Shown: positions 33,373 through 42,135, numbered from the stretch's first letter. The stretch: 64,000 nt of DNA from Embleya hyalina (GCF_003967355.1 NZ_BIFH01000016.1:248001-312000), one strand, 5' to 3'. Program-made: numbers and translations. Notes: generated by a model from the letters alone, not told the origin.

Positions 33373-34104
33373 TTACGGGACGAGGTGGGCAAAGACGACG
33401 ACATTGCCGGAGTAGTGATTCTTCTTGCTGTACGCACCACCGCAGGTGATCAGCCGCAATTCCGGCCGGGCCGCGTCGCCGAACACCCGCGCGGTGGGGA
33501 ACGTGTCCTTGGCGAACGCCTCGACCCCGTCCACCTCGAACGCCGCGACGCTGCCGTCCTCACGATCGATCTCGATCCGGGACCCGCGCGGGAGCGCGCC
33601 GAGCGGATAGAAGACCGCCGGGCCGGCGGCGGTGTCCACGTGGCCGGCGATCGACGCGGTGCCCTTCTGCCCGGGGGTGACGCCGCCCTGGTACCAGCCG
33701 GCCAGGTTGCGCTCGGCCTGCGCGGGCACGTCGATGCCGCCGTCCTTGTCCAGACCGACCCGGGCCAGCGGCGCCGAGATGTCCAGTGTCGGGATCCGGA
33801 TCCGGGTCGGGAACGACGCGCGCATCGGCGTCGCCTCCGGCGCGGGCGCGGGCGCCTCGGCGGCGCCCGCCGGCCCCGCGGTCGCGCCCACCGGCCCCGG
33901 CCCCGGATCCGCCCGGGGGATCGGCACGGCCGCGGCGGCGGGCGGGCGCGGCGGCGGTCGGTCGGCGTCGAACCCGGCGTACAACAGACCGGTGCCGCAG
34001 ATCGCCAGCGCGCCGGTGGCCGCCGCCCAGACCAGGCGGCGGCCACTGCGTCGGTGCTGCCGATCCGCGGCGCCCTCGGGTGCCTCGGGTACGGAACGGG
34101 TCAT
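33373..34104 (-). CDS. Class F sortase
   Basis: 243 residues. An N-terminal membrane segment (residues about 25-45) is followed by a Pro/Ala-rich linker and the sortase barrel. Motifs: PTRIRIPTLDISAPLARVGL, the catalytic His in SIAGHVDTAAGPAVFYPLG, and the Cys in LRLITCGGAY. The C-terminal strand NHYSGNVVVFAHL has no clear catalytic Arg at the usual site. Class F sortases are typical of actinomycetes and attach surface proteins at low abundance. It follows the small secreted protein gene by three bases and probably acts with it. Confidence 0.88.
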   Translation of the reverse strand: MTRSVPEAPEGAADRQHRRSGRRLVWAAATGALAICGTGLLYAGFDADRPPPRPPAAAAVPIPRADPGPGPVGATAGPAGAAEAPAPAPEATPMRASFPTRIRIPTLDISAPLARVGLDKDGGIDVPAQAERNLAGWYQGGVTPGQKGTASIAGHVDTAAGPAVFYPLGALPRGSRIEIDREDGSVAAFEVDGVEAFAKDTFPTARVFGDAARPELRLITCGGAYSKKNHYSGNVVVFAHLVP

Positions 34105-34107
34105 CGG

Positions 34108-34578
34108 TCAGGCGGGGTTCGCGGTCCGACGGCGCAGCGCGACGAAGCCGGTGCCGGCCGCGCCCGCGAGCACCAGACCACCCACCGCGAGCAGCGCCGG
34201 GTCCGCTCCCTGGGTGCCGCCGAAGCCGGCCGTGGACGGCGCGGTCGGCGCGGCGCCCATCACGTGCAGGCTGCCGATCAGCTCCTGACCCTCACCGCAG
34301 ACGACCTTGACCTCGTAGTCGCCGGTGGCCACGTCCTTGATGGTCGCCTGACCCTTGACCTCGTCGCCGGAACGGGTGAGGGTGACCGAGGACGTGAACG
34401 CCTCCGAGGTCGCGGTCGCGGTGTTCGCGGTGCAGTGCTTGTCGTCCGACAACAACACGGTGTCGCCGGGGCGACCGGAATCGGCCTGCATCGGCGTGGC
34501 GGCGAACGCCGCGCCTGCGGAACCGCATACGGTGAGACCGACGATCGTGCCGACGACGGCGAGACGGGCACAGCGCAT
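34108..34578 (-). CDS. Small secreted membrane-anchored protein, sortase partner
   Basis: 156 residues from the ATG at 34578. A signal peptide (LAVVGTIVGLTVCGSAGAAFA, cut near residue 27) precedes a beta-rich domain of about 85 residues with two Cys (DKHCTANTATATSEAF; VKVVCGEGQELIG), then a linker, a C-terminal membrane segment (LLAVGGLVLAGAAGTGFVAL) and RRRTANPA. This is the layout of a sorted protein, but no LPxTG is present; the pre-membrane segment reads STAGFGGTQGADP. The sortase gene follows after three bases, suggesting it is the partner or substrate. Confidence 0.72.
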   Translation of the reverse strand: MRCARLAVVGTIVGLTVCGSAGAAFAATPMQADSGRPGDTVLLSDDKHCTANTATATSEAFTSSVTLTRSGDEVKGQATIKDVATGDYEVKVVCGEGQELIGSLHVMGAAPTAPSTAGFGGTQGADPALLAVGGLVLAGAAGTGFVALRRRTANPA

Positions 34579-34739
34579 TTCGTCCTCCAATGGACAGCCG
34601 GAACCCGAACCCGACAGACCGGGTTCAAGGGGGAGTTCCGCTACAAGGAACGTAAAAAGCCGCCCAACCGCCCGCCACCGCTGGCCGCCGAACGGTGGAT
34701 CACGTCGAGCGTGGGGGTGGAACGCGCCCGGCGGGGGGT

Positions 34740-36506
34740 TTACCGCTCCCGCGCCGAGCCCCCGTCCAGCAACCGCGCCGCCACCACCGCGATGTCGTCC
34801 TCCACCGGCGGCACCACCAGCCGGTCCAGGATCGTGTCCACCAGCGACTCCAACGGCGCGTCCGGCGCCAGCCGCACCCCCGCCAGGCGGGCCAGCGACG
34901 CGTCGATGTCCTCGTCCCGACGCTCCACCAGGCCGTCGGTGTACAGGATCAGCACCCCGCCGGCCACGTCCGGCCGGATGTAGGACGCGTAACCCCCGCA
35001 CCCGGTACCCAGAGGCGGGCCGGTCGGCAGGCGCAACAACCGGCTCGTCCCGCCCGGCGCGATCAGCAGCGGCGGCAGATGCCCGGCGTTGGCGAACGTG
35101 GAGACCCCCGCGCGCGGGTCGATCAGGACCAGCAGACACGTGGCCACCCGATCCAACTCCGCCTCCTGGCTCATTCGGTCGGCCCGGGTCAGGATCTCCT
35201 CGGGGGTGAGCCCGCCGGCCGCCAACACCCGCAGCAGCGCCCGATAGTGGCTCATGTCCACCGCCGCCTGCACGCCGTGCCCCATCACGTCGCCGACGGC
35301 GAGCAGCGTGCGCCCGTGCGGCAGCGCGATCGCGTCGAACCAGTCGCCGCCCACCTCCGCGCTGCGCCCGGCGGGCAGATACCGGGTGGCCAGTTCCACG
35401 TCCGGGTGCGGCACCTTGGGCCGGGACAGCAGCGCGCGCTGCAGGGCCAGCGCGACACCGTGCTCACGCGAGTAGCGCCGCGCGTTGTCCACACACGTCG
35501 CCGCCCGGTACGCGAGGTCGCGGGCCATCTCCACGTCGTCCTCGGTGAACGGCGGCGAGGCGCCGGCCCGGATCAGGCTGAGGGAGCCGATGATCTCCCC
35601 GCGCGCGATCAGCGGCACCATCAGCGCCGAGTGCATGCCCGCCTCCCGGTACACCGCCACCCGCGACGCGTCCGGCGCGGTGGTGCGCAACCGGTCGTCG
35701 GGCGGGCGGTTGTCCACCACGGTGGCGCCGCTACGCACCACGCGCGCCACGTCGGCGCCCGGCTGATAGTCGATGTGCTCGCCGGGCCGCCCCAGGACGG
35801 CGCTGAGGTAGCGCAGCTCCGGGATCGACGTCCACGCGGCCCGGCGCAGCCGCACGGTGTCCGGTGCCGGGCGCGGGCGACCGCTGTGCTGGTCCGGGTC
35901 GGCCGGCTCCAGGAGTTCCACACCCACCACGTCCGCGAGCACCGGCACCAGCAGCTCGACCAGTTCCCGGCAGGTGGTGTCGGTGTCCAGGGTGGTACCG
36001 ATCTCCAGCGCGGCCCGATCGAGCAGCGCGAGCCGACGGTGCGCCTGGTCCAGGGCCAGTTGGGTGCGCCGCGACCGGGTGGTCTCCATCAGGATCCCGA
36101 CCACGCCGAACACCCCGTTCTCGTCGTCGAGCCGGTGATACGCGGCGTGCCACCAGCGCTTTTGCGGCAGACCGCGCACCGTGGTGACGCCGCTGATCGT
36201 GGTCTCGCGCGCGAGCCCGTCGGCCAGGACCGCGCGCAGCAGGTCCTCGGGCACCTCCAGGCCGGGAAAGCCCTCGGCGATCGACCGCCCCACCTGCTCG
36301 CTCGCCGGCCGACCGTCGATCCCGGACATCGCCGGATTGACGTACACGAGACGCAACCGCGGGTCGAGGATGCCGATCGGCGCGTTGGTCTCGGCCAGGA
36401 CCCGGTGGAACAGCAGCAGTCGGGCGCGCATCGACAACCGCGAGTCGGCGCCGAGCGGTCCGCCCGCGTCGAACTCGTCGTCCGCCGGGTCGACATCCCT
36501 GTGCAA
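34740..36506 (-). CDS. PAS-GAF-PP2C (RsbU/SpoIIE-type) serine phosphatase
   Basis: 588 residues from a TTG at 36506, chosen because GGAGGGAG lies just upstream; the first ATG is 25 codons later (36431). Order: PAS domain (ETNAPIGILDPRLRLVYVNPAM, about residues 35-140), GAF domain (about 165-330) and a SpoIIE/PP2C phosphatase with RYLPAGRSAEVGGDWFDAIALP, VGDVMGHGVQAA, TFANAGHLPPLL and LILYTDGLVERRDEDID. Metal-binding aspartates are present. Such phosphatases dephosphorylate anti-sigma antagonists in response to sensed ligands. No anti-sigma gene is adjacent, so the partner is elsewhere. The acyltransferase gene ends 40 bases upstream. Confidence 0.9.
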   Translation of the reverse strand: MHRDVDPADDEFDAGGPLGADSRLSMRARLLLFHRVLAETNAPIGILDPRLRLVYVNPAMSGIDGRPASEQVGRSIAEGFPGLEVPEDLLRAVLADGLARETTISGVTTVRGLPQKRWWHAAYHRLDDENGVFGVVGILMETTRSRRTQLALDQAHRRLALLDRAALEIGTTLDTDTTCRELVELLVPVLADVVGVELLEPADPDQHSGRPRPAPDTVRLRRAAWTSIPELRYLSAVLGRPGEHIDYQPGADVARVVRSGATVVDNRPPDDRLRTTAPDASRVAVYREAGMHSALMVPLIARGEIIGSLSLIRAGASPPFTEDDVEMARDLAYRAATCVDNARRYSREHGVALALQRALLSRPKVPHPDVELATRYLPAGRSAEVGGDWFDAIALPHGRTLLAVGDVMGHGVQAAVDMSHYRALLRVLAAGGLTPEEILTRADRMSQEAELDRVATCLLVLIDPRAGVSTFANAGHLPPLLIAPGGTSRLLRLPTGPPLGTGCGGYASYIRPDVAGGVLILYTDGLVERRDEDIDASLARLAGVRLAPDAPLESLVDTILDRLVVPPVEDDIAVVAARLLDGGSARER

Positions 36507-36546
36507 GCCGCTCCCTCCTCGCCGCCACCGCCGCCGTCTCCCGCGC

Positions 36547-37566
36547 TCAGCCCGCGGGCACCCCTGACGGAGCCGCGAGCGCGGCCGGGTCGAGGGGCAA
36601 CAATCCGCACGTGCGCAGCGTGTCCGCGACGCCGACGACATCGGCGCCGGCCGCCACCGGCACCGCGGTACGCACCCGCGGGTCGGCGGCCCGCGCGAAC
36701 GCCCCCAGCACGTCCCGGGCCCCGGTCTCCACGAACACCTCGATCCCCCGCTCCCGCAACGTGGTCACCGCGTTGCGATAACGCACCGGGTGCCGCAACT
36801 GTCCGACCACGCCGTCGCGCAACTCCCGCTCGTCGGCGTAGTCACGCCCGAGCAGCGGCGACAACACCGGATAGCGGGGAGCGCGGAACTCGACATCGGT
36901 GCCGAGCCGACGCCACTCGGTCGCCGCCGACTCGCGCAACCGGTTGTGGAACAGGGTGCGCACGGTCAGCGGCTTCGAGGCCACCGCCCGCCGCTTCGCC
37001 AACGCGGCGAACGTCGCCAACGATTCGTCCGGCCCGGACACGACCGTGTGCTTCGCCGAGTTGTCACAGGCCAGATCGAGCCCCGGCAACTGCGCCGAAC
37101 CCAGCAGCTCCAGGGTGTGCCCCGGAGCCAGCCGCAGGGTGAGCAGCCCACCCGGATCGGTGGTGTACAGGGTGCAGGCCGCGGACCGCGCCAGGTACAA
37201 CCGCGCCCCGTCGCCCGCGGTGAACACCCCGGCCGCGGCCAGCGCCGCCATCTCGCCCAGGCTGTGCCCGAGCAGCACGTCGGGACGGATCCCGAAGTCG
37301 CCCTCCAACAACCGGAACGCGGCCAGCGCCCCGGCGTAGATGGCCAGATGCAGGGCCAGCTCGTGCCGATCCATCAACTCGTGCGCGTCCGGCGCGTTGG
37401 GATCGACGAGCAGGCGCGACGGCGGCAGGGTGGCCCGATCGCCCACCGCGTCGTCGACCTCGTCCAGGGTGTCGCGGACGGCGGGCCGATCCTGGAGCCG
37501 GCGCAACGCGCCCGGCACATAGGAGCCAACACCGGGCATGACGATCGCGGTACGTGGCACGCTCAC
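36547..37566 (-). CDS. Stand-alone malonyl/acyl-transferase-like protein
   Basis: 339 residues from the GTG at 37566 (GGGAGAG five bases upstream). The nucleophile elbow is intact: Ser102 in VLLGHSLGEMAALAAAG, and the later CDNSAKHTVVSGP and RTLFHNRLRES segments carry the usual histidine. The N-terminal GQGxQ loop that helps form the oxyanion hole reads MPGVGSYVPG, so the Gln is lost. Fold is FabD/polyketide AT. There is no ketosynthase or carrier-protein gene nearby, so it either works in trans for a distant pathway or has another role. Same strand as the phosphatase 40 bases downstream. Confidence 0.85.
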   Translation of the reverse strand: MSVPRTAIVMPGVGSYVPGALRRLQDRPAVRDTLDEVDDAVGDRATLPPSRLLVDPNAPDAHELMDRHELALHLAIYAGALAAFRLLEGDFGIRPDVLLGHSLGEMAALAAAGVFTAGDGARLYLARSAACTLYTTDPGGLLTLRLAPGHTLELLGSAQLPGLDLACDNSAKHTVVSGPDESLATFAALAKRRAVASKPLTVRTLFHNRLRESAATEWRRLGTDVEFRAPRYPVLSPLLGRDYADERELRDGVVGQLRHPVRYRNAVTTLRERGIEVFVETGARDVLGAFARAADPRVRTAVPVAAGADVVGVADTLRTCGLLPLDPAALAAPSGVPAG

Positions 37567-37993
37567 GGAGACTCTCCCTTGGCTCGGTGGTCTCTGGCAC
37601 CAGGAGGCGACTCGCGGGACTCGCGGCAACGGTTGCGCCGCGCGACTCGCGGATCGCCCCCGCTCATGGCGGAAGCCCGGGCGCGCGGGTCGGGCGCGGT
37701 CCGGGTCGGGCGGTGGGGACAGGGCCGTGGGCGGCGGGTCGGGGATGGAGGACGGCCCAGGGTTCCAGGAGAGTCGAGCCGGCCCGTGCCCGCAACCGCG
37801 CCCCACGCCGCGACCACCCCAGGGCCCGGCCGCGCACACGCCGGCCGACCGAGCCGGAGCCGGCGTCGGGCGGCCCGCGTCGGCCGTTCGGCCGTATGCC
37901 ATCCGGGTGGCCCGGCCCCCGAGCGGGTCGCCGATTCGAGGGGAGAGCGCCGTCCGCCCGTCGCCCAGGCGCACCCGGATCGTTGGGCCGAAC

Positions 37994-38476
37994 GTGAACA
38001 CCTCCAGCCGGGCACTCGCCGCCGGCCTCGTCGCGGCCGCCGCCCTCACCGGATCCGCCGCCGCCGCGCCGGCCCCCGACGCCGGCACCACGGTCGTGGT
38101 GACCGGCGACGATCGTCAGGTGGCGGCGGACGACGTCGCGGTCCGCCACGACCCCTCCGAACACTCCGCCGCGGTCGAGATCGTGCACCGCGGCGACGTA
38201 CTCACCGTGCGGCACACCTCGACCACCGACCCGGCCACGACGGACGACGCGAGTCACGCGTGGCTCGCGGTCGGCGACCGCCGGACCGGCGCACACGGCC
38301 TCGTACGCCCCACCGACCTGCCGCCCACCCCGCCGCGCCCGGCCCACGCCGCCCCGGGTCCCACCGCGGCCGCGGCCGAACCGTCGGGCCCGCGCGTGGA
38401 ACACGGGCCGGAGGTGGCGCCGGTGGATCCGGGAACACCGCGGGCCGAGGGCACCCCTATGCTGACCACGCCATGA
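37994..38476 (+). CDS. Small secreted protein, SH3-like
   Basis: 160 residues from the GTG at 37994. Signal peptide NTSSRALAAGLVAAAALTGSAAAAPA (cut near residue 27). A beta-rich domain of about 70 residues follows (TTVVVTGDDRQVAADDVAVRH, GDVLTVRHTSTTD, SHAWLAVGDRRTGAHGLVRPTDL), resembling a bacterial SH3-type domain, then a Pro/Ala-rich tail. Its function is unknown. It lies divergent from the acyltransferase gene with a gap of 427 bases (37567-37993), in which I see no other gene. Confidence 0.6.
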   Translation: MNTSSRALAAGLVAAAALTGSAAAAPAPDAGTTVVVTGDDRQVAADDVAVRHDPSEHSAAVEIVHRGDVLTVRHTSTTDPATTDDASHAWLAVGDRRTGAHGLVRPTDLPPTPPRPAHAAPGPTAAAAEPSGPRVEHGPEVAPVDPGTPRAEGTPMLTTP

Positions 38477-38519
38477 CCCGGGCGTCCGGCCCGGCGGCGT
38501 ACATACGCGAGGGGTTCGC

Positions 38520-39428
38520 ATGAGGGTCGGCGTCATCGGGTTGGGCGACATCGCGGAAAAGGCCTACCTGCCGGTCCTCTCGACGCTGCCGGACCTCGAC
38601 CTGCGGCTGCACACCCGTACGCCCGAGACGCTGCGCCGGATCGCCGCCGCGTACCGCGTGCCCGCCGAGCACTGCCACGCCGATCTCGACGGGTTGCTCG
38701 CCGACGGGCTGGACGCGGCCTTCGTCCACGCCGCCACCTCCGCGCACCCGGCGCTGGTGACCCGGTTGCTGGAGGCGGGCGTGCCCACGTTCGTGGACAA
38801 GCCGCTGGCGTACACCCTGGCCGACAGTGCGCGCCTGCTGGAGCTGTCCCGCGAGCGCGGCGTCGGCCTGATGGTCGGCTTCAACCGTCGCCATGTACCG
38901 GCCTACGCGGCGAGCCGGGAGTTGCCGCGCGATCTGATCGTGGTGCGGCGCAACCGGGTCGACACCGCGCGCGAGGTGCGGACCGTCGTCTTCGACGACC
39001 TGATCCACGTGGTCGACACGCTGCGCTTCCTCGCGCCGGGCACGATCGAGCGGGTCGACGTGCGGGCGCGCGTCGTGGACGGGCTGGCGCAACACTTCGT
39101 CCTGCACCTGTCCGGCGCGGGGTTCAGCGCGATCGGCACGCTCAACCTCCGCAGCGGGTCGAACGAGGAGATCCTGGAGGTCTCCGGCCGGGACACGATG
39201 CGCGAGGTGTACAACCTGGCCGACGTGGTCGACCACGACCGCGGCCTGCCGACGGCGCGGCGGCGCGGCGACTGGACGCCGATCGCCCGGCAACGCGGGA
39301 TCGAGCAACTCGTGCTGTCCTTCACGGAGGCGGTCCGCACCGGCGTGTTCCCCGACCTCGACGACGTGCTGCGCACCCACGAGATGTGCGAACTGGTGGT
39401 CACCGAGGTGGAGAAGCACACCGGCTGA
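38520..39428 (+). CDS. Gfo/Idh/MocA family oxidoreductase
   Basis: 302 residues from the ATG at 38520. A Rossmann NAD(P) motif opens the protein (MRVGVIGLGDIAEKAYLPVL), followed by AFVHAATSAHPALVTRLLEAGVPTFVDKPLAYTLADSARL, in which DKP is the family EKP catalytic motif. The C-terminal sheet domain contains DDLIHVVDTLRFL with the catalytic His. It oxidises or reduces a sugar-like compound. It has a strongly conserved actinomycete layout; substrate and pathway are unknown and neighbours do not help. Confidence 0.88.
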   Translation: MRVGVIGLGDIAEKAYLPVLSTLPDLDLRLHTRTPETLRRIAAAYRVPAEHCHADLDGLLADGLDAAFVHAATSAHPALVTRLLEAGVPTFVDKPLAYTLADSARLLELSRERGVGLMVGFNRRHVPAYAASRELPRDLIVVRRNRVDTAREVRTVVFDDLIHVVDTLRFLAPGTIERVDVRARVVDGLAQHFVLHLSGAGFSAIGTLNLRSGSNEEILEVSGRDTMREVYNLADVVDHDRGLPTARRRGDWTPIARQRGIEQLVLSFTEAVRTGVFPDLDDVLRTHEMCELVVTEVEKHTG

Positions 39429-39520
39429 GCCGAGGGCGGACGAACCGACGCGGCCGCGGGCGGAGTCGGCGCCCGGAGCGGGCGAAGTCGCGCCGAAGCC
39501 CCAGTCGGCGCCGCCCTCGC

Positions 39521-39958
39521 CTATCGCCCCACCGCGCCGTGATCGGCCCGGGCACCCGCCGCCCGCAGCACGGCCGCCGTGTCCGCGTGGGAGCCGGCCT
39601 CGGCCCAGTGCAGCGGGGTGTGCCCGGTGCCGTGGTCCTCGCGCAGGTGGGGATCCGCGCCGTGGGCGAGCAGTTCGCGGACGGTCTCGGTGTGTCCCCA
39701 GCAGGCCGCCGCGCACAGCGGGGTGCCCTCGGTGCCGTGTCCGCTCTCGGTGTCGGGCGCGGCGCCGGCCCGGAGCAGGAGCGTCACCACGTCGGTGGCG
39801 CCGTGCACCGAGGCGGCGTACAGGGGGGTGGTGCCGTGCCGGTCGGCCCGGTTCGGATCGGCACCCGCCCGCAGCGCGGCGGTCGCCGCGGCGAACCGGC
39901 CCAGTCCGGCGGCGTCCACCAGCAGTGTCGACAGTCGTTTGCGCTCACGATTGTTCAC
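39521..39958 (-). CDS. Ankyrin repeat protein
   Basis: 145 residues from the GTG at 39958. Four repeats of about 33 residues: STLLVDAAGLGRFAAATAALRAGADPNRADRHG, TTPLYAASVHGATDVVTLLLRAGAAPDTESGHG, TPLCAAACWGHTETVRELLAHGADPHLREDHG and TPLHWAEAGSHADTAAVLRAAGARAD. No signal peptide. Ankyrin stacks bind other proteins; the partner is not evident. The hemerythrin-like gene upstream ends 74 bases away on the same strand. Confidence 0.87.
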   Translation of the reverse strand: MNNRERKRLSTLLVDAAGLGRFAAATAALRAGADPNRADRHGTTPLYAASVHGATDVVTLLLRAGAAPDTESGHGTEGTPLCAAACWGHTETVRELLAHGADPHLREDHGTGHTPLHWAEAGSHADTAAVLRAAGARADHGAVGR

Positions 39959-40032
39959 GCCGGCGAGGGTAGCGGGGCGAGCACGACCGACGGCGACGAT
40001 TTCCGGGTCGCCGGCGCGGGTCGAGGTCGGTC

Positions 40033-40464
40033 TCAGACGCGGTGTCGGGCTGCGGCCCGGGTGCTTTCCTCCACCCAGGCGATCTCGTAGTCGCGGTCGA
40101 GGCGGTTCTGCTCGTCCTCGGAGAGGTGGTCCAGGGCCGGGCGCAGGTCGCGTTGTTCGTGCAGCAGGAGGCCGTCCATCGCGGATGCCGCGTCCTGTGC
40201 CTCGTCGTGGAAACCCTGGCCCTCCGGGCCGAGTCGCGCGGCCGAGTCCAGGAACGCCTCGATCCGGCGGCCCTGCGCGATCGCGGCGTCGACGTGGCCG
40301 GCCCGGTGCTCGTCGGCGTCGCGGACCGCCGGGTACAACACCCGCTCCTTGGTCGCGAGGGTCGCCCGGATCGCGGCGTCGGCCTCGGCGAAGAGCGCGA
40401 CGGTGCTCTGCGGGGTGGCCCGCCACCGGCGGATCAGCTCACGGAGGTTGCGGTTGTCCAGCAC
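40033..40464 (-). CDS. Hemerythrin-like domain protein
   Basis: 143 residues from the GTG at 40464 (GAGGAGA upstream). A four-helix pattern with spaced histidines and acids: TKERVLYPAVRDADEHRAGHVDAAI, EGQGFHDEAQDAASAMDGLLLHEQRDLRPALDHLSEDE. These fit helices 2-4 of a hemerythrin, but the first helix lacks its iron-binding His. So it may bind iron differently or not at all. Family members sense oxygen or nitric oxide. The gene stands between ankyrin and the divergent SecD-like gene. Confidence 0.72.
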   Translation of the reverse strand: MLDNRNLRELIRRWRATPQSTVALFAEADAAIRATLATKERVLYPAVRDADEHRAGHVDAAIAQGRRIEAFLDSAARLGPEGQGFHDEAQDAASAMDGLLLHEQRDLRPALDHLSEDEQNRLDRDYEIAWVEESTRAAARHRV

Positions 40465-40652
40465 GGTTGTCTCCTCGCACGTCGACTCGGCCGCGCGCGT
40501 CCGCCCCGGGCGGACGGGGCGGACCGGCGGGCATCACATCCGGGACCAGTGCCCTTTTCGGTCGGGATCATCCCTGGATCCGCGGGGTGCGGGGCCTCCC
40601 GCGCGCGGTTCGCGGGCGTCGGGGGCGTTTCCGACCGGCCCGGCGAGCCGGC

Positions 40653-41552
40653 ATGGTGTGGCGGGTGACTCAGCCAACGTGTACGCGCCGCGCCGCCCGG
40701 TCCCTCGTCGTCACCGTCGCGGTGGCCGCCGTGCTGGGGGTGGCGGGGTGTTCGTCGGATGATCCGGTGAAGTTCAAGGACGGCGACCACACCAAGCCGG
40801 CGGACGAGGCATCGGGCCGGGACGTCGCCGAGGCCCGCCTGGTCCCGGAACGCGCGCTGGACGAGCGGCAGTTGGCCGCCTCGGCGGAGACCATCCGCAA
40901 GCGGGCGAGCGCGGGGCGGCTGCCGGTGAAGTCGGTGACGGTGCGGGACGGCGCGCTGGTGGTGCGGATCGGGGTGACCACGTCGGGGGACGACTCCCGG
41001 GGGCGGCTCGCGGCGATCGCGCGCACCGGACAGTTGAGCGTGCGCGCCGTGACGACGGCGACGCCGTACCCGTCCGCGACCGGGGGCCCGGGCGACACGG
41101 CGGCTCCCTCGGGCGGGCCGGAGTGCGGCGATCCGGCGGTGTCGCGGGTGGACGATCCCGCCGCGCCGATCGTGGCCTGCGACGACAAGCAGATGGCGAA
41201 GTACACGCTGGCGCCCGCGGTGATCACCGGGGTCGATGTGGCGAAGGCGGAGGCCAAGGCGCCCCAGGGCACCGGTGGTTGGGAGATACAGCTCGACTGG
41301 ACGCAGAAGGGCCAGGCCGCCTTCACCACGCTCACCGCCGATGCGGCCCGGCGCGACCCGCCCGCCAACCAGGTCGCGATCGTGTGGGACGGCCGGGTGC
41401 TGGTGGCGCCGATGGTGCGATCCGCGATCCCCGGGGCCGCGGTGATCTCCGGCACCTACACCGAGGCGGATGCCCGGCAACTGGCCGGGACCATCGGCTC
41501 GGGCATGCTGCCGGCGGCGTTCAGGGTCGAGTCGTTCGAGCCGGGGCGCTGA
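40653..41552 (+). CDS. Lipoprotein with SecD/SecF P1-head-like domain
   Basis: 299 residues from the ATG at 40653 (a GTG at 40665 is also possible). Signal with lipobox LGVAGC (Cys33). The mature part contains LAASAETIRKRASAGRLPVKSVTVRDGALVVRIG and the SecD head signature MAKYTLAPAVITGVDVAKAEAK, GGWEIQLDWTQKGQAAFTTLTADA, NQVAIVWDGRVLVAPMVRSAIPGAAVISGTYTEADARQLA. SecD normally carries this region between membrane helices to help release exported proteins; here it stands free as a lipoprotein, with no membrane channel. The 3' end overlaps the convergent MarR gene by 32 bases. Confidence 0.8.
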   Translation: MVWRVTQPTCTRRAARSLVVTVAVAAVLGVAGCSSDDPVKFKDGDHTKPADEASGRDVAEARLVPERALDERQLAASAETIRKRASAGRLPVKSVTVRDGALVVRIGVTTSGDDSRGRLAAIARTGQLSVRAVTTATPYPSATGGPGDTAAPSGGPECGDPAVSRVDDPAAPIVACDDKQMAKYTLAPAVITGVDVAKAEAKAPQGTGGWEIQLDWTQKGQAAFTTLTADAARRDPPANQVAIVWDGRVLVAPMVRSAIPGAAVISGTYTEADARQLAGTIGSGMLPAAFRVESFEPGR

Positions 41553-42111
41553 GGGTTCCCGTCCCTTCCGGGAGCGGGTCCGGACGTGGCCGCTCCTGGT
41601 GCGCGGCCATGGCGTCGGCGATCCGGTCCCGCATCGGGCGGCGGTCCAGGGCGGTCAGTGCTTCGTCGATCAACCGGCTGAGGGGGTAGGGGAGTTCGGC
41701 CTCCAGGGCACGGGCGGCGGTGGTGGTGGCCGCCCATTCGGCGTCCAGGACGGGCAGCAGGCGTTCGGCCTCGGGGGTGGTGGTGACGATGCGTCGGCGG
41801 GCGTCGGCCCCGGGGGAGAGGGTGACCAGGCCCGCCTTGACCATGTGCGCCACGGTCTGGCTCGCGGCCGAGTGGGTGACGCCGATCGCGGCGGCCAGGT
41901 CGCGGATCGAGGCGGGCCCGTGCGCCGCCAGGACCCGGACCACGGGCGTGTACCGCGGGCGGAATCCGGCCGGCCCGAGGTCGGCGTAGGCCGCGGCGAC
42001 ACCCGCGTCGAGGAGGTCGAGCAGGTGCCGCAGCCTGGTCCCGAGCAGTTCCGGGCCGGGGGTCGTTCCGACGGGCGGCGTCGGGGGTGGCGGGCTCATG
42101 GGCGGGGTCAT
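41521..42111 (-). CDS. MarR family transcriptional regulator
   Basis: 196 residues. Winged helix: VVRVLAAHGPASIRDLAAAIGVTHSAASQTVAHMVKAGLVTLSPGADARRRIVTTTPEAERLL (residues about 57-120). N- and C-terminal extensions are Pro-rich. It starts 72 bases from the divergent iminopeptidase gene, with a palindrome AACAGCGCTGTT just before its own start, so it likely controls itself and the peptidase. Start ATG at 42111; a second ATG four codons in is possible. Confidence 0.88.
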   Translation of the reverse strand: MTPPMSPPPPTPPVGTTPGPELLGTRLRHLLDLLDAGVAAAYADLGPAGFRPRYTPVVRVLAAHGPASIRDLAAAIGVTHSAASQTVAHMVKAGLVTLSPGADARRRIVTTTPEAERLLPVLDAEWAATTTAARALEAELPYPLSRLIDEALTALDRRPMRDRIADAMAAHQERPRPDPLPEGTGTLSAPARTTRP

Positions 42112-42123
42112 GGCGGTAAATAT

Positions 42124-42135
42124 AACAGCGCTGTT
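42124..42135. promoter_or_regulatory. Palindromic operator between MarR and iminopeptidase genes
   Basis: AACAGCGCTGTT, perfect twelve-base palindrome, extendable outward with one mismatch (TATAACAGCGCTGTTGTA). It starts 12 bases upstream of the MarR gene, in an AT-rich patch (AATATAACA) that probably is the MarR promoter. Confidence 0.7.
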
